64,000 nucleotides of DNA, from contig JAYKKI010000090.1 of assembly GCA_039881145.1 (NCBI GenBank), forward strand, positions 5,739,501 through 5,803,500. Direction: 5' to 3'. Origin of the DNA: Druceiella hillmani (lineage: Eukaryota > Arthropoda > Insecta > Lepidoptera > Hepialidae). Made by a program: the position numbers and the translations under genes. The notes under the pieces were generated by a model that did no database searches, had not been told where the DNA came from, and saw only the letters and a list, made by a program, of their open reading frames with translations. This document shows positions 1-14,910 of the stretch, piece after piece. How positions within the stretch are numbered: position 1 is the stretch's first letter; the number at the start of each line of letters is the position of its first letter.

Positions 1-2225
1 AATTGTCTTAGTTTTGAAATTGTCTATAGTGTCTGGATTATCTTAGAGTTTATGAAGTTTTAAAATTGTTTTTAAAATTATTTCAACATTTCTGCAGCCT
101 TCTTAATGACACAAAACTTAATAGAGCCTTAAAAACGAACAAGTTTCTTCGTAGTGATTTAAATCATGTAAATAAAATCTATAGAACAATAGTTATTTCT
201 AAATATCTCAAATTATCAATATTGAGTCAATATAAGATGTACTTCGTATTATTTTTACAATTTTAATCCACGCAAATTAAATATCAATAAAGTAGTTTTT
301 GTGTGATACAAGGGCAAATAAAGAAAGCGAGAGACAATTAAATATTTTTTAAAAACAGCCAACTTCTTTTCTGTCGTTTTCATAAATATCTCTTTACCAC
401 TTTTCGGCATTACCTTTTTACCATTATTCGTTTGTTTTAGGCATAGATGTTTCTTTAGTAGAGTGCGCAAAATACCAGTTTGAAAATGCTTATTGCAATA
501 TTTTAATTTTAAACCTCTGAGAGGAATTAAGTTACGCCAATGCATATTTTTAGAATTACATAGCAAAATTACAAAAATGGAGCCACTATAGTTTCATCAT
601 GTCCGTTCGTCTGTCTCTCCCTTTCTGGTCGCACCCTTATTGTTTCCTTATATATTGCGTATTAAAATCTCAATTAATAATATATTGAAAAATGTACTCG
701 CCTCCCATCCCTCCCGTTGATGTAAAGTGGAAGCAGTTTTTTTACACATTCTATCAAGTACTATGCTATCAGATTATTTTAAAATGATATTGAAGTTCTG
801 TTTACCATTTTATATTTTTAAAAGTTAAAATATGAAGCTTCAAAGTGATATAAACAAATATAACAGCGAAGTAAATTTAATATATTGTCACACTCCCCCA
901 TTCCTTAATTTTTCAACCATAAGTTTTATAAATGTGAAATAATTCCAAATAAATTCATTTCATTAAGATCTTCAAATGAAGTTATTTCGCTTAACTTGTA
1001 TCAACAAATTCAAGAAATGTGGAAAATGAAAAAGCTCTGCTTTAGGCGTACCCCAGCACGCACTTAGTCGGTTTTATCCAAATGTTTATTTTTCGTTCGG
1101 TTTCCCGGTTATTCTGGATGAGTCTGGATGAGGTAGTTATTTTGAATTATCAAATATCCTAACAGTTATATAAAAATAGATGTATAAAAATAGAATTTTT
1201 GCTTTATTTTAAATAAATCTGTAATATCTTTAAAGTTCCTACCACGATTTTATATTTTCACCAACGTCGCAATGCGATTAATGCTACACTATGATTTGAA
1301 TATTTTTTGATCCGATTAAAATATATTTTCACACAGAGATTTAACCATTACCAAACATTTTGTCTTGCCTACTAACATACAAAAGGCAAAGATAATTTAA
1401 AAAATTTTCGATAAACACATTAATATTTTCGTTCTTCCTGATAAATATACATCCGAAATAGACAAGGATATGATGACATTACTTCGGTGAATTTTGTAAA
1501 ACACAGATAATAACAGACTTTCAAAATAAAAATCAAATTATGAAAACTTAAGTCAAAACTATTTTTACAATACAATTTATGGAGCTCAAGTTAATCATTG
1601 TTTTCAGCGTTAAGTTCACATTTAAATAAATTGTGAAACACTGTGAAATCAGACTGATGATTGATTTAGAATATATTTTAATTATCAATCATTAAACATA
1701 GTGCTTTTTACAGTTTACAGACTTTCTTTTTGTATCGCTGTAATTAACAAAATGAATAAAAAAGAACTGTTTGAATTCTTCGTTTTTTTTAATCAATGTA
1801 TAATTACCTTAAACAAATTCATGATATCATATAAAAAACTATTTATCTACGTCGAATGCTACATTATAAATAGAATAAAGTAAGAAAGTCAGAATAGGTA
1901 AATTTCAGTATGTCGATATTAAAGACAAGCTTCTACTAGCTGTCTTTGCCTGCGCATAGTAAGCTACAGGTTTAGAGGGACAGAACTAAATTGTAGAGAA
2001 CATAAAAGAAGCTTTATGACTCTCCGCTGAAAACTTGCGTAAGGGTCCGAGTACAATTCAAACCTTCATAAATGAATTTTGATTAAAATAATCACGATAT
2101 AATTCCCTATAAGACAAATCCACTTCAGAAAATAACCTAATTCCCAGAATCAACAGCATGAGTGAATACAGACATTTTATTTAAACTCATAACAATTATC
2201 ATTATAATTGCCGTCCCTTCTTAAC
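1..2225. other. AT-rich stretch without recognisable gene
   Basis: Open frames here are short (up to about 100 codons), lack recognisable domains and have the composition of translated AT-rich noncoding DNA. I see no repeat with clear periodicity and no RNA gene. It is most likely intergenic or intronic. Confidence 0.5.
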
Positions 2226-2490
2226 AGCTAATGTTGAGCTATGGTAAAATATTTTATAACTTCCATGGATGATTATACAGTTAATATTGAGTTATGATAA
2301 AGTATGTTATAACTTCCATGGACGATCATACAGTTAATATTGAGTTATGGTAAAGTATGTTATAACTTCCATGGACGATCATACAGTTAATATTAAGTTA
2401 TAGTAAAGTATGTTATAACAGCCTTGCATGATCCCGAAATTAATCTTGAGCTATGATAAAGAATATTAAAACTGCCATATGTAACCAGAT
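2226..2490. repeat. Tandem repeat, 53-bp unit, about 5 copies
   Basis: Five consecutive units of exactly 53 bp can be aligned on the word GTTATGGTAAAG or variants, starting at 2238, 2291, 2344, 2397 and 2450. Each unit contains TATAACTTCCATGGACGATC and ends TTAATATTGA. The middle copies are nearly identical and the outer copies are more diverged, the usual pattern of a minisatellite ageing from its edges. Confidence 0.92.
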
Positions 2491-2499
2491 TAAGCCAGT

Positions 2500-2842
2500 C
2501 CATTTTCAGCAAAATAAATGGAATAAACAAGTTCTATAGTATAATATATCTTTCGGCCGATTTTATTACCATTTGTCAATGAACTGAAGTTATTAATATA
2601 AATTATCTATAATCATGTTCAGCAAAATAAATGGAATAAACAAATTATATAATTTAATGTATCTTTCAGCAGATTTTGGTAGCATTTGCCAATGAACTGA
2701 AGTTATTAATATGAACTATCTATAATCATGTTCAACAAAATAAATTGAATAAATAAATTTTATAGTATAATGTAGTTTTCGATAGATTTTATTATCATTT
2801 GTCAATGAACTGTAATTATTAATACAAATTATCTATAATGGT
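2500..2842. repeat. Tandem repeat, 113-bp unit, 3 copies
   Basis: Three direct copies start at about 2505, 2618 and 2731 on TTCAGCAAAATAAATGG (third copy TTCAACAAAATAAATTG). Each contains CATTTGTCAATGAACTG and ends AATTATCTATAAT. It follows the 53-bp array immediately but shares no unit sequence with it. Confidence 0.9.
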
Positions 2843-3458
2843 CTGGTTTAGGCATAAATTTCGTATTACACCAGTAAGATAAAACACTCACATATAATAA
2901 GGCTTAGTTTTTTACTCCGTCATCTAGTTATTCACAAGCTTGAAACTTAGTCTTTAACCTATCATGCAAGGTTAAGTTAGTAATTGTTATAAAAGTAATT
3001 TCCCCCACTTAACCAAAGGACAACATATTAAAAAAATTGTGCAGTGGAAATCGTAAACTATAAGTGAAAATTATGAATGTTCACGATGTATTGAAAATTT
3101 CATTTAATTATTCACTTCATATCATTATCCGGGAAATTTACAGGAAAATACATAATAACGATACAGAATAACGATAAGAAGGTATCGTGATTCAAAACCA
3201 CATTGTGATTCAAAACCACCAGCACCTAACACTTAAGATAAAATTGTCCGCAGTAATTATTAAAAAAATACTTTAAACAAGGTATGGAATATATATTTCG
3301 CGCTGTTCATCTACTTCAATAATCCATATATTATATTTGTATAAAATAACTCCAGAACTATTCTAAATAAACTCGAGAATACCATTTTTGAAAATATGTA
3401 TCCCATGTTGGGATATATGACCCGAAGCGTAAATAATTAAATATACCTTTTTCATAAT
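2843..3458. other. No gene seen
   Basis: AT-rich sequence. One short internal duplication is visible near 3186-3222 (GTGATTCAAAACCAC twice). No coding signal was recognised. Confidence 0.45.
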
Positions 3459-3556
3459 AAATTCTGTCCACGCTTTCAATCGTATGAGAAACCATAATAT
3501 AATATATTGTATTATATTATGGTTTCTCATATGATTGAAAGCGTGGACAGAATTTC
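3459..3556. repeat. Long inverted repeat (hairpin)
   Basis: The left arm (about 3459-3505) contains CTGTCCACGCTTTCAAT and GAGAAACCATAATATAAT. The right arm (about 3508-3556) is its reverse complement with a few mismatches, giving arms of about 45 bp and almost no loop. A further partial copy of the arm (GAGAAACCATAATATAAT) follows at about 3562 and runs into the CAT-repeat tail of the neighbouring retroposed element. Confidence 0.85.
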
Positions 3557-3583
3557 GTGGAGAGAAACCATAATATAATATCA

Positions 3584-4087
3584 TCATCATCATCATCATC
3601 ATCATATATATATTAATACGCTAAGGTTAAGATGTTACTCTCCCTTTTTAGAAAAAACCTCACAACTAATCCACATAAATTATATATCATTTTATAGATA
3701 ATTGCTTGCTCTACCGGCATCCACAACTAAAAAATGTATTATTGCTATTGTTTTTGCAAATTATTAAAATTATATACACAAAACAGCAATGCTGCCATCT
3801 AACGGCTCAACGTCAATATGATTGACGGTCGGTAAAATTTTTGTTTAATTTCAAATCCACTCACGTATAAATAAAGTGGCGCTTTAGCTCAATGCTTTTG
3901 ATACTTGCGCCTCTATATGTCAATTTTAGTAAAATATTTGTTTGATCTGTCATCTGAGCTTCATAATGGAATAAAAACATAATAAGCAGTGTGCAAAATT
4001 AGAAATGAATTGAATACCTGCAATCAATTTTGATTTATTAAATTGAGTTGAATAATTTATAATGCGAAGACTTCGCATGGGTCACGC
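3584..4087 (-). mobile_element. Retroposed repeat with GAT/ATG trinucleotide tail (copy 1)
   Basis: On the minus strand this begins CTAGCGTGACCCATGCGAAG near 4087, contains the near-palindrome GCGAAGTCTTCGC, and ends in a trinucleotide (GAT)n tail that reads (ATC)n at 3584-3604 on the plus strand. A second copy lies in the opposite orientation at 43433-43855. That copy lacks about 100 bp near the 5' end but is otherwise closely similar, including GCTGCCATCTAACGGCTCAA. TATAATAT flanks both ends and is a candidate 8-bp target duplication. Trinucleotide tails are typical of RTE-clade LINEs and SINEs that use them, but no coding region is present. It may be a non-autonomous RTE derivative. Confidence 0.75.
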
Positions 4088-4125
4088 TAGTATAATATAT
4101 TGTAGTAATAAAATACTGAATGTTA

Positions 4126-4196
4126 CGTAGTCCTTATAGCCCAATGGCATTATAACTCGAACTGTAACAGAAAGAGTATGGTTTCAAATGCAGCTA
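4126..4196 (+). pseudogene. Possible tRNA-derived relic (SINE head or tRNA pseudogene)
   Basis: TAGCCCAATGG at about 4138 fits the A-box pattern of tRNA internal promoters, and GGTTTCAAATG about 43 bases downstream resembles a B box with two differences. The acceptor and anticodon stems do not fold well by eye, so a functional tRNA is not claimed. It could be chance in AT-rich DNA. Confidence 0.25.
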
Positions 4197-5806
4197 AAAT
4201 TGTAAAAATATATTATGTATGTATCTCGGATTGTTATAAAAGCAGGGCCCTTATCACAATCGTAGGTAAATTATAAACATACATACGACTGTTAATCAAC
4301 ACGTTTCAAGCGTGCAACCTTGTGTTTTACTCCAATTGGTCGTTTTAAGTAAATTGCTTGCAATTGACAAGTATTGGGAAAGAGCAGACATGGCATTATT
4401 TATTAAAAAAACTTATATTTGAAAAAATCTTATCGTAAGAATTTTTTTAATTTAATATTAAAATTCTTTCTCAATTCTGAAATTAGCGAGGATGATTGCC
4501 ATTCTCCATATTTACTGACTACCATCAGTGCCATTTCATCTTCCTAGTATCATCACAATAATCCAACTATTGCAATAATCCCACGACATAAACACATAAA
4601 TTATATATCGAGTTCTACATTTTTTAGTGTTTCTTACCAAATGCAATAAATAGATAATTTATAACGCTTATTCGGTTTTTGTCTGCATATCCGTCAAAGA
4701 ACGTTGAAATTCAGAATAGCTGTAGGCAGTTGCGACTCAATTGCAGAAATTACTTTCAAGTAAATTTTCATACAAACTTATAATTCATTTTAATTTCAAT
4801 TTTGTGTAACAATATCAAGAGTTGAAAGAGATGTTTAAGAAAATGTTCATGTTCAAGTTTAAAGAAAAAATTGCTGACCAACTCGTGAAAAAAAGGGTAT
4901 CAATCAGAAAAATCTGAAAAATTAAGAGTATTGCTCTTGAGTTTTATATTGGTAATAATTATTATGACATTGCGGCATGTTATTAAATATTATATGCATG
5001 GATAAAAACATTGATAAATAAAGAAATCCATCGATAAAGTGTCACCCCTCACGAAGTGAACACCAACTGGATGCACGTGCAGCCGGTCTGCCCTGATCTT
5101 ACTGGATTTCAAAGAAAGTACTGTAAGGATTTGTAATAAGGTCATAGCTACAAATAAAGCTTATTATCGTACAAGACTCATACTCTTAAAAATCTACTCT
5201 GACAGCAAAAAAACTGCACACAGTTATGTATATTAAACGAGCACAAACCTTGACCTTATTATAAATCCCTAAAGCACCCCTTTGAATTTCTTGGAAGCTT
5301 ATTTTTAACTATTTTCGCCTTAGGTATGTTCGTTGTTCGCGTCTTACCACTTTAACATCCACTAATAGCATCTAATCATGTCAATATCTCACATGATTAT
5401 AGCTTTGTGGAATCTCTTCCCATATTCCTCACTAAAGTCTCCAAAGTAATCCAAATATGATTTCAGAAAGTAGACTTTTAAAATAAGTTTCCTAAAATAT
5501 TAACTGGACCTATTCCGGTGATTGAAAAGAAAGTTTTAACCGCTAAAAAAAATTAACTTTCTTCTTCTCCTGTGTTCATTGCAGCTTCCAAGTATTTATC
5601 TTTCTATGAATTCCTTCCTTCAGCTTAGCCTCTCTTAGCGAAAATTTGCTATCTAAGTTAATGCTATCTAATCTATTACCATAATGGAATTTAAAATAAT
5701 CAGTATGACATTAATTTGGATAGTAAATAACGTTTCAATAATAAACGTATTCAATCATTTAATCTAAAATTACAATTGAACTATTCATAACAGTGGAAAA
5801 ATCTAA
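4197..5806. other. No gene seen
   Basis: AT-rich sequence with scattered stops in all frames. A slightly more GC-rich patch at 5040-5110 has no recognisable product. Confidence 0.45.
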
Positions 5807-6616
5807 AGAAACAAATTTTAATAGTTTTTTTCGTATTTTCATTATTTACGAAATTATTACAAAGTTAACAAAACACGGTTTATACGAAAGTGATAGATCG
5901 AAAAGATCGATTATTAATGGATTTCACATTCTTCAGACCCTTCAGAATGGACTTTATGTATACTTTCATGTCTGTATATAGGGCATCTACACAATGGAAT
6001 AATGACTGCTACGCTCCTGTATAGAAGAACAATCAGCGTAGAAATTATGAACACGAGGCATTAATGACAACCATAAGATCAAACGCTTATGTGACCCGGT
6101 TAGAAATCAACCTTTGTCCAATAAGTTTCTTTTTATTATCTTCGTTATGTCGCATTGTACTACTCGTGTTCTACATTAGTATTTAATCCGACTCTAATCT
6201 GAAAATGTAAACAAACAAATTTTTAATAGTTTTTTTCATATTTTCATTATTTACGAAGTTATCACAAAGTTAACATAACACGGTTTATACGAAAATAATA
6301 GATCGAAAAGACCGCCTAATAATGGATTTCACATTCTTCAAACCCTTCAGAATGGCCTTTATGTATACTTTAATGTCTGTATATAGGGTATCTACACAAT
6401 GGAATACTGACCGCTACGCTCCTGTCAAATAAGAACAATCGGCGTAGAAGTTATGAACACGAGGCATTAATGACAACCATAAGATTAAACACTTATGTGA
6501 CTCGGTTAGAAATCAACCTTTGTACCATAAAGTTTCTTCTTATTATCTTCGTTATGTCGCGTTGTACTACTCGTGTTCTACATTAATATTTAATCCGACT
6601 CTAATCTGAAAACATG
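5807..6616. repeat. 405-bp tandem duplication
   Basis: Two direct copies lie end to end, about 5807-6211 and 6212-6616. They share CTTCAGAATGG (offset 405 bp), the segment with TGTCTGTATATAGGG, and the terminal TTTAATCCGACTCTAATCTG. Substitutions and small indels separate the copies, so the duplication is not very recent. The short frame at 5793-5981 in copy 1 is not kept open in copy 2, which argues against coding. Confidence 0.93.
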
Positions 6617-9592
<2,976 letters not shown>

Positions 9593-9884
9593 GGGGTGTG
9601 TGTATATAAGGATATGAAGCTCATAGTAACTATTTACTAACTTTTATATATAAGGCGTAAAGGCGTAAAGTAAAGTATATAAGGCGAACTTATTGTTCTA
9701 TGGACAATTTCTGCCTTCAAGGTAGTAATTGTCCTTAACAAAAAGTTAAGTTGTGCAATATGTCTATTAACAAACAAGGTGAATATATTACAAAGAATAT
9801 AAAACATGTTAAGCACAAGTGGAACAAGTGGTACTATATCTTACACAGGCGCACATAATAAAAAAATTGATGTAATGTAACTAC

Positions 9885-10205
9885 GATTTTTGGTTTTCGG
9901 ATTCTTATTTGTGTTGTTAAATCTTGTTTCTTGCCAAATTTCATGATTCTAGGTTAATGGGAAGTTCCTTATAGATTTGATTTATCTGCGAGTGTCAAAA
10001 TATGCGGCAAAATGGCCATAGTTTTAGGATTCTTCTTGATTCTGTTTACTTAGAAGATTGATTTTTTACAACTCCAAGGGATCTTAGACATAATAATTAA
10101 CTTAATACCTTCAAGCGTTCCTGAGAAAAAGGGTCTTGACAAGCCGATAGATGGACCAAAATGGTCTTATAAGAGTTTCTTTTAAGTTCAGGTCGACCAG
10201 CACTA
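9885..10205. repeat. Dispersed repeat family R1, copy 1
   Basis: This aligns over about 300 bp with 50365-50700. Shared blocks are GCCAAATTTCATGATTCTAG, TGCGAGTGT(C/G)AAAATATGCGGC, GATTTTTTACAACTC and GTTCCTG(A/G)(G)AAAAAGGGTCTTGACA. The GACAGACGGACA-type end is shared with other degenerate repeats in the window. Similar words are widespread in insect repeats, probably as LINE 3' regions. That assignment is inference. Confidence 0.75.
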
Positions 10206-11430
10206 AAGAGGTTTCGTGATACTAGGCCTATATTAATAAATATTTTTTGGATATATAAACATTTAAAGATACAAATTTATATCAAACTATGTACCAATAT
10301 TAATATTTTGTCTCACCATATAAAGATATTATCTAGTATATGTTTCACAAGCGTGAAAATTTCGTTAGTTTCTCGAAAACCTGACATTTGGAATCATAGC
10401 TATAGTTTTAGAGTAAACTTTGGTGTAATTCTGGTAATTCTGGTTTTTCGTAATTTTTGATTTTAGCATATTCTCAAATCCGAGCGTAGTTCCCGTGGGA
10501 TAGCATCCATCTTTTATGATATTCATTAAGTTCCTACTTGATTACGTTGTATTGTCTGCAAGGAAAACTGTGTAAGTTTGATTTTATTATACGTTAACTC
10601 ATACTGTGGATCCTAAAATCAAAATTTTCTCCCTTATATAACTCGACCACATTTTTACTTCTGAACGCGCACGAATTCAACGAGATCAAGAATTCTTGAG
10701 ACCGTGATCCCGTTTATTCGTGTTTGCGAAGACATTAAACGATCATTCATAAAATGAGGTACTAGGACAAAGAAGCAAGTGCAATTTGTTTGAACTTAGA
10801 CCCAGACCGTGAGCAGGCAAATATATCAACCTAGAAGTAAGGGTTTGAGACAAAAAGGTTTAACACAGTAAGATTATATCGTATCATCTAGATTTGAAAT
10901 GAGCTATCATAAAAGATTGTTTGATGTATATTGATGAGACATTTTTATGCACGCGTAGTAAACAAGAGTAAATTGAAATAATCCAAGTAAACTTGTCATA
11001 ACACCGCCGAGGTTTTACTTTGTGTAAAAAACCTAATAACTATACTCACCTGTAGTGAAAGCAAATTTTACAATAAATTTCACAATGGACTTGTCTTGTT
11101 TTAAAATAAATTGATGTTAAAACGCCAGAATCATAAATTTCGAATATTCTCGAGAAATTAACGTAAGCCTTTGCTACTGTTATATTATTTAAATCAATGT
11201 TAGCAAAACGCCAACGAACAATTATTTTATTAATATATGGCATTTTATTAATAAACATTAATACCGTAAAATATTATAAATTAAGGCAAACAAAAATATT
11301 GATCTATTTATTATCAATGAACTGAATCCATTAGCTTACTTCGTGCTTTACAGTCATAATTTCACAATGGACTGTAATGAAATAAATGAAAATGTATGAT
11401 TAAAGACAATCTAAAAACATGCTTTTGTAA
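10206..11430. other. No gene seen
   Basis: AT-rich DNA. The minus-strand frame at 11046-11258 shows no known motif. Confidence 0.45.
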
Positions 11431-11433
11431 CTA

Positions 11434-11760
11434 AAGGACCCTTAAAATAAATCAAATGAACATAAAGACGATGGGTCTACTTTTATCCATTGAGAAGTTC
11501 CCATAAGCACCTCCCTCGTCCAGCATTAGACCTTCATGGGGACAATAACACTAAACTCTATGGATTTACTATTAGTTATTAATAAGTTCCTATGGTCATC
11601 TCCTTCTTTCATTATTAGATCTGCCCGTTTGTTATATGTAACCAAAGTATTTATTAAAATAAATCAAGCGAGCTCAAACTCGAGGGGTTTACTGTTAACC
11701 ATTAAAAAGCTCCTATCCTACGCTACCTTCCTCCTCCATCGTCACATCAACTCGATGATA
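11434..11760. repeat. Degenerate tandem repeat, 3 partial copies
   Basis: Three diverged copies of a pattern TGGGTCTACTNTTA...CATTGAGAAGTTCCCAT...CCTCC start near 11472, 11561 and 11684. The first and third also share TTAAAATAAATCAA upstream. The 85-codon plus frame at 11536-11793 runs through the repeat and has no family resemblance, so I do not call it a gene. Confidence 0.6.
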
Positions 11761-11799
11761 ACATATCATTGTATTGTCATCAGAATTGCATAAGTTTGC

Positions 11800-14745
11800 A
11801 CAATTAGAAATGGATGAAAATGGAATTGATAATCTTATTTACATACATAATTACATGCAAATATGTTTCATAATTTTTTACCGCTTTTCTGAAAATTTTT
11901 TTAGAAAGTTTTTGTAAACGTGCAAATGGTCGTTATATGTTTTTTTCAGTTTATTAACTTTCATTTAATATTTAACACGGTAGACATTTAAAATTGGTTG
12001 AAACTCCTTAAACCCTCCCCCCAATTTGATCCTTAAAGTTAGCCCTAAAATTACAAACTGAGATTTGTCATAACTATATCAAAACCTTACTTTCCACTTT
12101 CTATCAAATAGGCTATACCAGATACACCGTCAGATGGTAGGGTACCGAGTTGAAAACATAAGTCTAATATCGTTTCAGTTTTAACACGGGACACAAAAAA
12201 TAAGAATCGGTACAATCTATAAAACGATGATTATATAATTTGTATTACAACTACAAAGGTCAATAGGTCTAAAAATGAATGTTGGCCCGGGAGAAGTGCT
12301 TTAGGTCGTTAAAACAGAAATGGATGCTATAAAAAAATGACAAAGAACAAAAAGTAGCCAGTCAAGGCTATGATATCTGATCCTGAAGGTCTTTTCTAAA
12401 AACTAAATCTATGTGTTTCGTTTTATCTGATATGTGTGCAAAGTACGATCATCTCGCCGATGTACGGCCTGCTTGCCATCGATAATAATTTATATGGTTA
12501 CAATAACCGCAGCTCAAAGAGGAGGTGAAATTAGCGGGGAGCGGAAAAGATTATCGGCGTTTTTACTATTTGTACATACGTGAATACGATAAAACTGGCA
12601 AAAGAATTATTTTAATTTTTAATAATTCGTATTTCATAATGAGAAATGGTAAAAAGTATCAGTTTCACTGCCCACCGTGAAGGTTGATTCAGCTTTTCCA
12701 TGAGAAGTGGTTCATAGCCCCATGCAGATATCCAGCTCCTACTCGCTGCTCCATTCGTGTGATTTTTTTTTAATACGGTTAAGTTATTCTCCAGTAATAA
12801 TTTTTTGTATCTTAAAAATATAGTTGACCAGAATATAAGCAACTTTAAGCTAAATCATTGTGACAGTCTCAACGATTTTCTCTTATAACATCTTAAGCCT
12901 TTACTTCTTATTACTGAGTATCAATAATTGAATTCCAAGTCGAAATGCAACTTAGATTTTAATTTTATTTCTAAGTATTATCACAGTGAAAGTTTCATTC
13001 AAATGTATTAAGTAACTTTTGTTTTTATTTTTATTTTTAATTATTTATTTTTAATATAAATTTACCATTATTACATTACAGTTATTACATTACCCCTATG
13101 GAAACATTAAGTTTCATAATGACAGCAAGACTATTAAATAAATGCAATAACACCACAACACATAACAATAACACACTTCAAGAAGTTTATTCTCACTCAT
13201 CATAAACAAATACCACTCTGATGCAATTGAGATCAGGTAACTGAGTAATTATATATCGTGGGGAATTCTGTCTAGTTAGTGAGAAATTTTCCTTAGAAAA
13301 TTAATAAGCAAGTTTGGAGACATACCCTGGCCAATCCGAGTGCCGGATTTGACACCGTGTACCTTTTTATTGTAGGGTTACCTTAACTCTAAAGTGTATT
13401 GTAATAATCCCCGCACTATACCTGCCATACAACAAATTATTCGGCGTGAAATCGCTACCATCCCGCAGCACTTTGCTCGCGCGTACTTGCTAATATGAGG
13501 GTTCGCTTACAAGAGTGTATTGAGATAAATGAACGTCACTTGGAAGACATTATTTTTAAGAAGTGAAATATGCAGACTATGTAACGTTTTAAAAATAAAA
13601 TCAATGTTGTAGACTTATTCGTTTATTTTTTATTTAATTTCAAAATCAGAAAATGCCCGCTATTTCTGAATAATACTTCTCAACTTTATATACATATAAA
13701 TAGTATTCATATTTGTAAACATTTTCATAGAAGTAATATCTAAGTTTAAACATTTATATGCATCTAAATGTGCACGAAACACTCTTAGTGCTAGTTATAC
13801 CCGTACTTAATGAGTTTATTTTAAGTACCTTTTCTTACACCGAACCTAAGAATGTTTTTTTTTCTCACGGACAGCATCGAATAAGGTCTAGTAATATTCT
13901 TTGATGCCGTGTCCTCCTACGAGATGAGCCTTAGAAGTGTTAGCATATATAGTAAATCTGAAAAAATGAAAATAAAAACGATTAAAAATTATATCAGGAT
14001 AATTAAAATTAATCATCCATGGAAAAATAATTCAATACAAAGTTAATTCTGAAACTCATGTTAATAAATCAAAGAGATATAGGTAACCAATTATTTCTCT
14101 TACCACTATGACACGCTAGGAAAATATCTAAATAGTGAAAAATAATATTAATGTGTGTTATAGTTAATAAGAAATACTAAGTATACTTAAATATTTAAAC
14201 ATATGTACGTCCGTATACGGAAACTTTCTGGTGCGACTCTCAATTATAGTTAAGAAGCATATTTCTACTGCTTAAGACTCCCGACTTTATGACTTTATGA
14301 CTACCCGTAATAAATCTATCTTGTGAAGATAAACCAATTTCAGTAAAATCTACATGAATGCATTCTATATTTTTTTACCGTACAAAATTTCTATAAATGT
14401 ATTGTTCTATCTAAACCTACAAAGACTCATAGAAGGAACCGATACTTTGAATTTGAAAATTTTAAATGTATCTCGTAATCTGCATATATTATTGAACAGT
14501 GAGATGACGAACAAAACATTTAATACATTTTTAATAAACCTGATAAATATTAGAAATTTCGCACTACGATGTTTCTAACGAGATATATGGAAGTTGGAGA
14601 GTATTTCTATTAAACAATTTGCAAATATTAATATAATTTTTCAATATATTATCCACAACTTCGTTCTTTTAATTGCTTGCGTAATATAAGAACAAGTAAA
14701 AAGGCTCTTAGACAAAAGCACAAACATTCCAAAAACAATATTTTT
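11800..14745. other. No gene seen
   Basis: AT-rich DNA with poly-T and poly-A runs. A short minus-strand frame at 12612-12842 and a plus frame at 14354-14578 have no identifiable domain. Confidence 0.45.
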
Positions 14746-14749
14746 GTAT

Positions 14750-14910
14750 ATTGAATATATTTGGCGTTAATTTTGTAGAAATTCATTATGCACAATTAAA
14801 TTAAACTACGTAATGTAGTATTATTTCTACTTTCTTTAATTTTTTTACCACTACCTAGGTTTCGTTGTATCACAACAACTTCAGGTGGGATATTAGTAAA
14901 GATCTTTTTT
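14750..14910 (-). mobile_element. Hammerhead-bearing repeat (family HH), copy A
   Basis: This full-length copy reads on the minus strand from a TTTACTAATATCCCAC block to the family 3' end GCCAAATATATTCAA. It keeps stem I (CCAC / GTGG), the stem-II hairpin and the ACCTAGGT palindrome. The core is damaged: the segment reads CTGAAGT instead of CTGAAGA, and the cleavage triplet is GTA. It was probably once active and is now inactive. Confidence 0.85.

Noticed and set aside
3363..3605. Minus frame beginning with a Met run
   Set aside because: Translation of the CAT-repeat tail and the hairpin arms.
11536..11793. 85-codon plus-strand frame
   Set aside because: It runs through a degenerate tandem repeat, and the copies do not keep a common reading frame.
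12612..12842. 76-codon minus-strand frame as a possible gene
   Set aside because: No motif, atypical of conserved proteins and surrounded by AT-rich noncoding sequence. Evidence is insufficient.
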